From Phragmites australis (Eukaryota > Streptophyta > Magnoliopsida > Poales > Poaceae): a stretch of DNA of 64,000 nt. The DNA lies in assembly GCF_958298935.1 (NCBI RefSeq), contig NC_084932.1:21307501-21371500 (forward strand). Direction: 5' to 3'. A program made the translations under genes and the position numbers. Position 1 is the first letter of the stretch, and each line of letters begins with the position of its first letter. Below are positions 33,785-44,627 of the stretch, one piece after another. Below the pieces are notes generated by a model that saw nothing but the letters and a program-made list of their open reading frames with translations, did not search any database and had not been told where the DNA came from.

Positions 33785-33866
33785 TGCTCAAGCAACAATA
33801 CATAGACTTCGTAGTTTTACCCTATAATTTTGGTATGTGTTTCTATAGATGCTTGTCCTACTCTTT

Positions 33867-35470
33867 ATGTGCAACATGATGTTAGAACTTGTATGGTCGA
33901 TTACTCTGTAATAAGGCAATCAGGGGGTGAATAATTGAAGAAGTCAAATTTAAATTTTGATGAATAACACTTCACCCTAATAAAATATCCAATTTAATCT
34001 CGTATTTCACTTTAGATAGAGTGCATATACATTAATAAAAATGATGTTGATCCAAATCTATAGAAACACATAAAGTTATGAAACTAACCCAACAAGGATC
34101 AAGTCAACCACATATCTGGATATAAAGTTATGAACTCTAAAATCAGACTGTTATAGGCGGTGACAAAAACTTGATTAAACCCTAATTTCATGATTAAGCA
34201 AGAATTATGAAAGTTTAATTAGTATTTTTTTAAACATTAACTTGAAGCACTAGAGAGGTATTGGATGGATCAAACCAAGAAAACTCATGTTAAACCAAAA
34301 AGCTCATCCAAAGCCAAGATCGGAAGGCAAAACGAAGAACAAGGAAGAAGAACCAAATCACCAACTCATCAACTTACGAAACTTGATCTTCATTGTATAG
34401 ATGAATTCATAAGATACCTCTCCAAAGTATTCTTAAAAGGATTTCCACTAAATCCCAAATTCTAGATAGGTTTCTCTCTTCTTTCTGTCTCTAGATAGGA
34501 TTATCTCAACTCTACCTCTCTATATTAACAAATGCCTTCATAAGAGTCTCTCCCTCTAAACCTAATCCTTAGGCTCTCCTCTAGATCTTGGTGCCTACCC
34601 CCATGACCCCTTCTTTTAGCCTCCTTAGTGGCTTGGAATCAAGAGATACAAGTCAAAATTGACTCAGATCGTGACCAACAATTAGACCGTGCCTTCTAAT
34701 AGTCAGACCGCTAGCCAAGTAGCCTTCGACTGTCAGACTGGTTCCATGGTGGTCACACCGTCTAACGTGAACTGAATATTTTATGCTAAAACCACATCTG
34801 GCGGTCGCACCAACAACATGACGATCAAACTGGCCATCCTGGCGGTCAGAATCCTAACAAAGTCTACCGACAACACTTCAATCTTCCATCTACCAGGGTT
34901 AGATCACCACTGCATCGGTCAGATCACCACATGTGGTCACTGTGCAGTTGGTCAAACCACTGACTCTACGCACTCCTCTAATGCACTTCAACACCATATG
35001 TATTATTCTCTAGATCGAACATCCTGCATAACATCCTTGATCACTCGAATCTCAGTTCCACCCTGAATCTAGTTCCAATCCCGCCATCAACCATCTTCAC
35101 CCTCAAGAAACACATGCACATGAAAAATCATGAAAACACATATGAGCACAAGTTCTTCCTAACTTGACACAATACTAGCTCATGAAACATCACTCACATG
35201 AGTATATTGTATCCATATTAAAATCACAACTATGCTACCAGAATCGCATTCAAACAACATATCACTATGCTACTACGATCATATCCAAGCAACAGATCAC
35301 TATCCAAGGAACATCTTAGGAACACATGCATATCACCCTAATGCCATTATACTAAATCACTTTGCTTTTTCAATTCATCACTAATCCAATTTTTCATCAT
35401 AGTTCCACCCCGTCATGGACTTTCTAAACTCGATAATTTTGCTATTGCTCTAGTAATCTTCCATTTAATT
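33867..35470. other. Intergenic repeat-like region
   Basis: Begins TGTTAGAACTTG...AGGGGGTGAATAA, wording common at the ends of grass LTR elements. 34650-34990 has reiterated (G)GTCAGACCG-like words. No coding domain, primer site or paired LTR was found, so class and borders are open. Confidence 0.25.
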
Positions 35471-35475
35471 GTATA

Positions 35476-35730
35476 CTCCCTCTGATTATAAATGTAAGTC
35501 GTTTTAACCTCCTCAACTATTATCTAAATATAAGTCATTCTAGAACTTCTATGCATTTTTTTTCTCTTTTGTTCCCTTCTTGCCCTTATTTAATAAATGG
35601 TACCACTCTCACAAATAAATGAATTATCTTTTCCAATACAGAAAAAATAAAGGGCAACAAGGTCATTTGATCTACTTTCTTAATCCTTGTGCACAAGTCT
35701 AAGATGATCTACATTTGCAATCGGAGTGAG
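35476..35730. mobile_element. Stowaway-type MITE (Tc1/Mariner)
   Basis: 255 bp between TA dinucleotides (35474-35475 and 35731-35732). It opens CTCCCTCTGATTATAAATGT and closes ACATTTGCAATCGGAGTGAG, an imperfect inverted repeat of the CTCCCTCCG type typical of Stowaway elements. No coding capacity. Confidence 0.85.
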
Positions 35731-35732
35731 TA

Positions 35733-36223
35733 TAAGTTTAATTACTATTCATAATCATGCACAGTGCGTTCGCACGATACTGTAAAAAGAGTGCCATACA
35801 TGCCGCATGCAAGAAAGATTATTTTTCTAAACCAACTTTCTGATACGCACGGAATATTCATATCTCGCAATTCTTACTAAATAACTTGTTCCATGGCGCT
35901 GAAGTTTCATTTCCTTTTTTAGTGTATAAGATAGGACTAAGGCAACAATTTATGTGGGTTCTATTATACGTGTTCAGGGATTAATTTTTATAAATTCTTC
36001 AATGAAAATGCTTAAAGATAAGCACAAGTCGATCACTACTCCATAAAATCATAGCCATTCAAGAACCGCTTGTCGAGTTCATCAATAACTAGGTTAACAA
36101 TCCAAGGGGCGAGTTTCATGACCCAGATAACCACAACTGCCGAATGACTCCTTCATTGTCAACTTGTGACTTTGGTAGTTCGCTACCTTCTAGTAGAATT
36201 TTTTTAATATTAATTTTTTGTAA
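35733..36223. other. Intergenic, nothing recognised
   Basis: AT-rich DNA between the Stowaway MITE and the left end of the MULE. No gene or repeat recognised. Confidence 0.5.
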
Positions 36224-36530
36224 GGAAATTTTAGAAATAATACGGAAAATCATAAAATTTTAAAAATATTACACACTCGCGTGACCATTTAGCGAAAATA
36301 AAAAATATAAGAACCGTAGCGTGAAATATAGAATTTTTGCGGCACGGTTGAGTGAAAAATGTTTTCTGGGGACCATATAGCAAAAATAGAAAAGTTTTCG
36401 CGGGACTGTAGAGCGAAAATAGTTTTTGAAGGACCATTTTGTGAAAAATAATTTTTTCTGGATCGGATTGCGAAAATCTTAGATTTCATTGAACTGTCAA
36501 GTGAAAATTGGCATACAGTATTCCCATGAC
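36224..36530 (+). repeat. MULE left terminal inverted repeat
   Basis: AT-rich, with about seven GCGAAAAT-like words spaced roughly 30-40 bp, often preceded by GACC or GACT. It aligns to the inverted 63700-64000. Confidence 0.75.
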
Positions 36531-37089
36531 ACCCCCACACCTCCGCCTTCTCTGTGTGTCGATTGAGGTGTTGGACAGAGACACGTGGGGAGGAGAGAGG
36601 GCTGAGCATTTGTGGGAGGAAGAAGAGGGAGAGAAGAAGGTGTTCGATAGGGAGAGGGAGGGAGGAGGCCGGTTGGGAGAGAAGAAGAGGGAAGAAGAAG
36701 GAAGGAGTAAGAAGAAGGGAGAAGAAGGAGAAGGAGGAACAAGGGGGAGGAGGAGGAAGAAGAGGAAGGTAAAAAAATGCTTAGGATTTTTGTTTTTAAT
36801 TACATATTAGAAATTATGTATTTTGCTTTATATGTATGTATGTAAGATTTAATTTATGGATTAGAAAGAATGATGGTAGGTTATATTTTAGGTCATGAAG
36901 AATTTTATTTTGAGTATTTGGTTACGAAAATAAAATATATATGTGTAGAATTGTTATATCTAATAAGTTAGTTAAATTAAATACATGCAATTTCTTTAGA
37001 ATTAAATAGATGCAATTTCTAGTTATTACTAATGAGCACAAAAAATAACTGTATAATTAAATATTTTCTTAAAGAAGAAGAAAATTGAC
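36531..37089 (+). other. MULE 5' leader with purine-rich tract
   Basis: 36590-36770 is almost pure A/G (GAAGAAGGAGAAGGAGGAAC and similar), followed by AT-rich sequence. Open frames here are compositional. Confidence 0.5.
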
Positions 37090-39060
37090 CCAGTTTATAA
37101 GGGAAATCGGGCTCGAAAACCTCACAACTGCACGGTTTAACAGAACCGGTAGACAATCCTGAGATGACAATATGACATCGAAACAGAATGACGCCCACAT
37201 CAAAAGGCACAAACACGACAATAGACAACTCCAACCTAACTCAACTCAAGCGCTAACCAACCCAACGAATGTCTCCCCTACAACTGGGTAAGCGGAGCCC
37301 TGCTCCCACGCTGCCACCACTCGGCCGACGGAACCCTGCTCCTACACCGCCACAACACAACTCGATTAGCGGAGTCCTGCTCCCACGCGCACCTCTCTAC
37401 CCCCATAGGTCGGTAGCGCATCGCTTCGGAAGAGCACGCATTGGAAGAAATCGCTGTCGCAAAGCGCTAATCCAGAAAGGAGAGCCGCTGATAAACGAGG
37501 ATGTAGGGGTAGATCAACAGAAGAAGCCAGCGATTCAAACCAAACCCGACGAAGCCACCACAAAGTCGATGACCACCGTGGCACGAGAAACTGGACCTCC
37601 AGAGCGACGCATCCAAGGAGGAAATGACTTGGAGTCATCGCCGCCGTCGCCCATACGGTTGCCCGAACAAGGTTCTCACCTGGAAGCTCCAGGGGAGGGG
37701 AGTGGGAAAACGCCTTGACAATGCCTCCAAGGAGGAGAATGACGCCTAAGGGTGTCACCATCATTGATGCCGGCTAAAAAAACCAACCAAGGCTTTCGCC
37801 AGCGGCTCCCATCTCCTGCTTCTCATGCACGGCCAGCTTGCGTAAGGGCCAAGACCAAAGCAACAGCAAACACCACTGTCACACAACCACATCGTCCCAT
37901 GGCCATCCCAGCATCACGAAGCTCCCCACGGGCCCAACCTGCAGAAGAGGAGGAGGCCGGGCAAGGGGTGAGCAACGCAAACGCCAATAGCCGGGACCGG
38001 CATGGTGCTGCTGCCACTAGACGCAAACGCTGCCACCTAGTAGCCACACCGCCCCATGGCCATCCCAACGTCACGAAGCTCCCCACAGGTCGGGCAAGGG
38101 GAGGAGCAAACGCAGATGCTAGAAGCCAGGACCGGCACGGTGCCACCGCCACAGATGCCAGCTGTAGCCAGGACCGAAGGCGCCACGCTAGCGGCCCCTA
38201 CCAAAAGCAACAGGTGGGCGCCACTCAGGTGATCTCAGCCAAGGCAGTAGTCCATGGGCACATCACCGCACCATGGTAGCCCACGAGGAAGAGCCACATG
38301 ACTACAGCAGCACACGGCGGCAAGCGCCACGATGCCACATCATGGCATAACACGATAGCTCCATGGTAGCATAACAACAGCACGTCACGATGCAGCCCTA
38401 TGGTAGCCAGCACCGACGAGAGTCGCCGACTCAGCCGAACCCGCCAAGACCGCCCCATAGCGATGATGGGCGGCCAACCTCAGGGAGCAGGAAGTGCGGG
38501 TCCGCGGCAAGCCGGCTACCTGGACGCAGCGACCAAAGCCAGATCCAGCCATGCTGGGGGGCGGGGCCGTTACGACCGCGACAAGCACATCCAAGGTTGC
38601 TTCAATGGGCTGGGGGCACCACGGCAACCAGCCTACATGAAGACCACATCACCGAAGCACCACAACCAGACCGTGGACATAATAGAAGCGGGCCCCAGGG
38701 CGGCGTCCACGGGAGGCTGGCGATGTGGAGATTCCTAGAGGACTCCAGTGACATGGATCCACAGCAGCACGGACACAAGGAGGCACGGATCCACAGCTAG
38801 CCAGCCACCAAGACATAGATTCAACTGGTGGAAGGCACGAACTGGCCAACCGAGGCAGACCCGATGAGACTACCCACGACACGGCAAGAACCAGCCAACA
38901 AGGGAGTGGAAAAGAGGAGTAGAGAGGAGAAAGGAGTGGAAGAGAGAGGGGGAGGGGGGCCACCGCCACCGGAGTAGGACGCCAAGGGCAACGGCGGGGA
39001 GGGTAGCGCTAGGCGGATAGGTTGAATCGCCCTGAGTCACCCGAGAAGGACGACGCAAGG
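37090..39060. other. GC-rich segment inside the MULE, possibly a degenerate LINE or acquired DNA
   Basis: About 2 kb of GC-rich DNA with sharp AT-rich borders. Open frames occur on both strands without domain motifs. Read on the minus strand it begins with GC-rich leader-like sequence and ends in T-rich sequence near 37090, which recalls a truncated LINE, but I see no endonuclease, RT or target duplication. Capture of host DNA by the MULE is the alternative. Confidence 0.3.
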
Positions 39061-39288
39061 CGGATTACCGTATCTTCTTCATTGTATAATTAATTATGTT
39101 TATTAGATTTAGGACTATAATATTGGTTAGATTTTAGGTAACAAAAATTATCACATGTCACATTTTAGGGAAAATAATTGAGCATTGCGTTAGGATTTTA
39201 AGTTATTCGCATTAGATGAATGTAATTTCTAATTAACATGGAGATAAGTCAGTAATTTATTTGATATACTTTTTTTTAGGTCATTACT

Positions 39289-40980
39289 ATGGCAAAGCCT
39301 ATAAGTCTTAGAGTTTTCTATAGAAATGGACAAATCCGTAACGGTACATCTGGTGTTGATTTGAGCAATTTTCCATTTATCATCCTTGAGCATCCAAATC
39401 CTGAGGGTACAGGGATGAAGGAGATGAAGAAGTGGTTCACCCAATATTTTTAGTTGGACCTTGAGATTTATTCTATTATGGGGCAATGCATGTGGAGTCC
39501 TACATTAGATCTAGTTTCTTGGGAGTTAAAGCCGGTGTATCGGATGGACAAGTGGTTGAAATGGTTGGAGTGGTGCAGGTGACATCGGGTTGAGTTCAAT
39601 ATCCTGATGCAGACATGTCCAAGAGAAGTGTACAACAGTAGCAATGTAGCGACACCGGTAGAATAAGATGATAGGCAGGGCATGCAGTGTCGAGGGAGGA
39701 AGTTGAGCAAAGGCAGACAGCTGAGCCAAATGTTGTTGTGCATAGGCAAGCAGTAGAGATTAAAGGGTCAGGCTGACACAGGGGAGAAAATTGAAGAAAT
39801 TGTTGCTGAGCTTGAGAAAGTGGACCATAACACAATCCATGAGGACGAAGATTTATTGCAATATATAAATATGGGGGATATTGATGGTGATGATGAGGAT
39901 GATGAAGACGATGAGTCCTCTGATACTGCCTTCCCAGATGAATGGAACATGCCTAACAAAGCCATGATGTATGTCATGTTGAACCATGATTCCCTTTGGG
40001 AGTATGGTTCTAGTATGGTTCACCTCAATTAGGTCTTCCCCAATCGGTTTGAAATGAAGGATGCAGTAGCACGGTGGGTAGTGACATCACATAGAGAGGT
40101 GTGGGTTGTTGTCTCAAGCTCAGAAAAATACAGTGTTAAGTGCATAACTTCTATATTCATGCATACAAGTCCACGCATTCGACCTATTGGGTAGCCTCTA
40201 GAGTGGTTCAACACAATTGTAAGCTACAAAACGTAGGTTCAAAGCACCGCAACCTCACTGCTACACTAGTTGCAAATAAATTGTTCATTGAGATTATTCA
40301 GAAGCGGGACATGGAATGCTCGTTCATCCAATGAGCAATATTACGATAGTTCAAATATCACCATTTGCCAGCTGAATGATAGAATACTTGCAAAAGAAGA
40401 TCGAGAAGGCAGTACAACACATGGTTCGTAGCATGGGTGTCAATGGGCACCGCTTTGAGATAACACTAAGATCAAAAGGAGGAGTGGGGAGCAATACCAG
40501 AATTGTCACTCATGAGGTGAACCTAGGACAAACTGAAGCTTTTACATGTCCCATGTTCTCATGTGCTGGCTGCATTATCACAAATGGGTGTGGAAACCTC
40601 ATTATATGTGTCACAATTTTACTTGAAGGAAAAAGTGGTGCAGACCTGGACTGGGGAGTTCTATGGATTCAATGCGCATGGTGACTTCACAGTATATGAC
40701 AGAGATATGCCGATATGCCTGCCCCCTATGGCGTTGCTTAGACATGCCCATGGGAAAGGTGGTTAGCCGCAGATTAGGTGTATTCGCAACGATATGGATG
40801 AAGCTAAAGTTGGCGGGCCTGTGAGGAGGTGTAGTGAGTGTGATGACTTTGGTCACAAGGAAAATGATTGCCCACAATCTAAGCATGGCGATGCTAGAGC
40901 AGGGCCATCCACCTATAGTTGAAGTGGGAGAGGTGTCCATGGAGGACAAGTAGTGCACGGGATTGGGACATACTAGGAGG
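39289..40980 (+). pseudogene. MuDR-type transposase remnant, copy 1
   Basis: The plus frame MAKPISLRVFYRNGQIRNG starts at 39289 and stops at 39451-39453. An acidic linker (HEDEDLLQYINMGDIDG) follows, then the MuDR DNA-binding region (NRFEMKDAVARWVV, 40030-40140). After several stops the sequence jumps to the transposase C-terminus (HRFEITLRSKGGVGS; LSQMGVETSLYVSQFYLKEK) and a zinc knuckle CSECDDFGHKENDC at about 40833-40875. I find no DDE catalytic core between the DNA-binding and C-terminal parts, so it appears deleted as well as mutated. It would cut and paste the MULE if intact. A TGA at 40920-40922 ends the knuckle frame; the other copy has CGA. Confidence 0.7.
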
Positions 40981-42843
40981 GATATGCTATCTAGAAAGTA
41001 TGTGTTTCTATAATTATTTGTGTATGATTTATGTTCCTGATGTAAGAACTATATGGTATTATTTGTGTTCCTTCTGTCATATTAAGTTTGTTTGTGTATT
41101 ATTTATGTTTCTGATGTAAGTGTAAAAAACTATTTGTTATATGTTATTTCTATTAACTGTTGTATTTTGTGTGTACCATCTGTGCTACCTCTTTTGTAGG
41201 GATGGAGCCGTCGTACAAGATTTTTGGACCATTCTTTGGATGAGCGTCACCGTGGCTTCTTACAGGCCACGCGTGGCCCTACGACCATTCCTGTGTTGTA
41301 GATCTGTGTGCCACAAATGTCTTGGCGACTTCACCCTCAGTGGTTCAGCAGGTTGTACACATGGTTCAAATTTTCCTGCAGGAACATTTAATTTTGTATC
41401 TTAACTAATCATGTCTTGTATTTGCGGGTTGGCGTGCATGACTTCTTCCTCTTGCACGAATGATTCAGACCACAGATGATGACACGGGTCCACATTAGGT
41501 GGTTGAGGATACGATTGACGACAGCCTCCAGGAGCAGTCACGATGGTTCCTGTTTGACCGTTCCCTTCTTTCGACTTTGGTGGACCGATGGAGGCTGGAG
41601 ACACATGTTCCACACGCCATTTAGGGAGATAACAGTCACGCTGCAGGACGTTTCTATGCTCACTGGGTTACCAATTTATGGTGAACCAATCGGTGCCTCG
41701 GTCACCCCACTTAGTTGGCAACATGACTTGTTCGAGAGGTTTCAGGGAGTTCTACCTGAGGCACTACAAGGGGGGATCTTGCCCATTCAGGTGGATCAGA
41801 AGCATGGGCCCAAGAAGTAGTAGTTGGAGTAGTTCAGGGTCAGTAATATTTTTTGTTGCTTTGTTAGTTTCATATTGCAAGTGGTTTGTACATTTATTAT
41901 CGGTAGTAACAATCAATTGAATTATCTAGGTTGAGAGGATGGCCTAGGATCCCACAGAGTACCAGGTTGCCCGACATCTGGAGGCTTACCTATTGTGGTT
42001 GTTCGGTTGGGTAATGTTCACCTTCACCCACAGCAACACTGTTGATGCATGTTGGATACCTATGCCCGGGCTATTGCTGACGCAGATGTCGATGACATTC
42101 CTTAGGTGTCCTAGGGTTCAACAGTTCTTGGCGCCACGTACTGCGCCATGTGCGAGGCATGCGTGACGGCATGCAAAACATCCATTTTGGCGGGTATGCC
42201 TCTACTACTACCATTGTGGTCCTTCGAGCGCTTCAAGATTAGATGACCCCTTATGTAGCCTATGTACTACACCTCAGAGATGTACGCCATCGACAACATC
42301 GACAGGCCAACGATGGGATCGCTTTGGACACAACGACGGGTACGCACTTTAAATTAATAGTAAATTTCGTATATGTCATATTCATTCCCAAACTTAGATG
42401 AACTATAATTTTACAGCCGTAGTTGGTTGGAGTGCAGGTTCGTGGTGCGTATGAGGCTTTTACGCGTGAAACCGTTCCCGCTTGCCACGATTGCTTGGTA
42501 CCGTTGTGGGGTAAGTGTACATAACATCCTACTGTGCTACGAATTTCATCTAATTCAGTTGCTTCCATCCAACAATACAACAAGCCTATGTAAAATTACA
42601 AATGGTATATGAATGAAGAAGAGTATGTCAACATCAACTACAGCTACGAGGAGGCTGAGTTAATAAGGCGCACGGATGTCGAAGATGAGGTTACAAAAGC
42701 TCAATGAAGAGTGGTGGGATAAGTACCTCACTACATACAATAACATGTAGGTTTCTCCACAATGCGTGTGCGGCCTACTGGCTGTGGGCCTGTGGCACGT
42801 GGACTAGCACAGGGGTATATATGCAACAAGCCTTACCCCCATG
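39297..42843 (+). repeat. Duplicated MULE segment, copy 1
   Basis: Matches 58502-62048 at a constant offset of 19,205 with no indels and six differences that I found, all transitions: 39399, 39613, 40920, 41509, 42474 and 42760. Confidence 0.95.
41202..42830 (+). pseudogene. Plant mobile domain (PMD) gene of the MULE, copy 1
   Basis: Plus-strand frames carry the PMD signature: VDRWRLETH, MFHTPFREITVTLQDVSMLTGLPIYG (about 41600-41690), VARHLEAYLLWLFGWVMFTF (about 41968-42027), and YAIDNIDRPTMGSL with VGVQVRGAYEAF further on. GT-AG-like breaks suggest the original had introns. The ATG at 41202 opens MEPSYKIFGPFFG then a stop. Frameshifts near 41590 and stops at several places show it is dead. 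PMD proteins occur both as retroelement or MULE cargo and as host MAIL/MAIN-type proteins in transposon silencing; here it is element-borne. This copy is cut off by the CACTA at 42844. Confidence 0.65.
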
Positions 42844-43185
42844 CACTACCGGAGACAGCTTCTTTGCCGAGTGCCTCAGGCACTCGGCAAAGGACGATAT
42901 ACACTCGGCAAAGGCTTTGCCGAGTGCTACACTCGGCAAAGGGCGCTCGGTAAAAAAATTGTCGGCAAAGACCTCTTTGCCGAGTGCACTTTATCGGGCA
43001 CTCGGCAAAGGCTTTGCCGAGTGCTAAGCTGACACTCGGCAAAGGCCTCCGCTTTGCCGAGCGCCAGTGAATAAAACACTCGGCAAAGGTGGCGTCTGTG
43101 CCGAGTGCCACCTGGAGGACACTCGGCAAAGCATGTTGTCACTTTGCCGAGTGTCATGGCCATTGCACTCGGCAAAGTGACTGAA
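42844..43185. repeat. CACTA left subterminal repeat region
   Basis: About 17 direct and inverted copies of ACTCGGCAAAG/CTTTGCCGAGT, some degenerate, many forming hairpins. In En/Spm-type elements such words bind the TNPA protein. Confidence 0.9.
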
Positions 43186-43227
43186 AACAGCCTTTTTTTA
43201 TTTGTTTTTGACATCCCATCCAAACAA

Positions 43228-43340
43228 ACAGATATATATATAACAAACATCACCAACATCACATATATATCATCAACAGCACATATATATCACCAACAAC
43301 ACATATATATCACAAACATCACATGTCTCACAATATATCA
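43228..43340. repeat. 20-bp minisatellite in the CACTA
   Basis: ACATATATATCACCAACAAC and close variants, three exact-length copies at 43261-43320 with degenerate flanking copies. Confidence 0.8.
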
Positions 43341-43437
43341 CAAATAAGTTCACAAGTAATCCAAGTGCTCCATCATCTACAACCATAATTGCAAATAGAA
43401 GTACCATTAACAACCACAAGTATCATCATCAAGATGG

Positions 43438-43953
43438 TCAATGAAACTGATTTGGTGAAGGATTCGCTGAAGCATGAGGATCGTTCGATGCCGCCGATTG
43501 ATTCTGCACAAAGGAGAAGAGATTGCATGTGTGAGACAAGATAAATATATACCATACATGAATAAAACTTTCATACTCCACTAGGTTTGACCGTAAGCAT
43601 GAACATACAAACTAAAACATTTATACTCACAGGAGTAGAATAGTGAGGAGGTGGAGGTGGAGCGAATAGCGAAGGTGGCGGAGCTACACCCGTAGCGGCG
43701 CCAATACTTTGCATGTACTGAAGAATCTCCACCATCCTCCGCTGCTCGGCCTCCCGCTCGGCCTCCACCCTCTCCATTGTCGCCTGCATTTGCTCCCGTA
43801 TCCTCCTCTCTTGTTCCAGCTGGGCCTACAATATATTCACCCTAATGTTACAATAATGCAAAGGAAAGGTATGAAAAAACCAATGAACGACGAATAAACC
43901 AGGAATAACCTCGAGTGCCTCCACCCGGTGGTGTGAAGTGTCCTTCCGAGGTC
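43438..43953 (-). pseudogene. TNPA-like gene of the CACTA, 3' exons
   Basis: Continuation of the gene interrupted by the CRM insertion. Probable exons are 43953-43910 (IRPRKDTSHHRVEALE, donor GTTATT), 43825-43631 (a Glu/Arg-rich coiled coil, EAEREAEQRRMVEILQYM, then a Pro-rich PPSLFAPPPPP tail, donor GTGAGT) and 43503-43438 (NQSAASNDPHASANPSPNQF, stop TGA). Splice signals fit at each border. The coiled coil probably mediates dimerisation, by analogy with TNPA. See 50897-52479 for the 5' exons. Confidence 0.75.
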
Positions 43954-43958
43954 GTATG
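43954..43958. other. Target-site duplication of the CRM element (left)
   Basis: GTATG, repeated exactly at 50897-50901. Confidence 0.95.
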
Positions 43959-44627
43959 TGATAGGTGTAGAGTGCCCGATCTTTCGGCGAGTGATGATAA
44001 TTTCGATTAGTGGACGTCGACCCTCACGATCCGACTACGACGAGCAAGCCCGAAGCGCCAATGCAATCGCTGAACCAACTTCCGATGGATATTAACCTTG
44101 CGGTAAACAAGATCAACCTGATCACGAGGATCAATTCTTGCAAGCAATCGAAGAACGAGCAAGAATTAGAGGCGAGCAATCTGATGTATTGCACGAAGGT
44201 GGAGTTCTGAATTCACGTCGAAGGACGGATTGTAGCTAGGCTATCAATTAAACAAAACTCAAGTAAAATAGGGGGCGCAGCCCCTGGTTTTATAGGGTGG
44301 AAAAGAGGGGGCGCAGCCCCTAGGGCCGGCTAGGAGAGGGAGAGGCACGCACCCCTAGGGGCGCCCTCCTTTGGGCCGCCTTGGCCAGATTGGCCCAAGT
44401 TGGTCCACATCAGTCTTTAGGCCTTCTGTTGGTCAAACTGAGCTTCTGGGCCTTCATTCTTCAGCACCAAAACAATCTTTAATTCTCGTGCACGGGCCCG
44501 AGTCATTGGCCTAGCTGGTGGCGCCTGGATTGATGGAGATGGCGTGTGGACTTGGGCTGATGGAGATGGCACCTGGGCTGGAGTGGATGGCGTCTGGGCT
44601 GATATATAGGTGTCGATGTCCTCATCA
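43959..44627 (-). repeat. 3' LTR of the CRM element
   Basis: 669 bp, contains the last 210 bp of the pol reading frame (44417-44627). Partner of 50228-50896. Confidence 0.97.

Noticed and set aside
42863..43180. Hairpins of the CTTTGCCGAGTG array as tRNA or structured RNA genes
   Set aside because: They are short subterminal transposase-binding words typical of this CACTA type. No cloverleaf or anticodon can be drawn.
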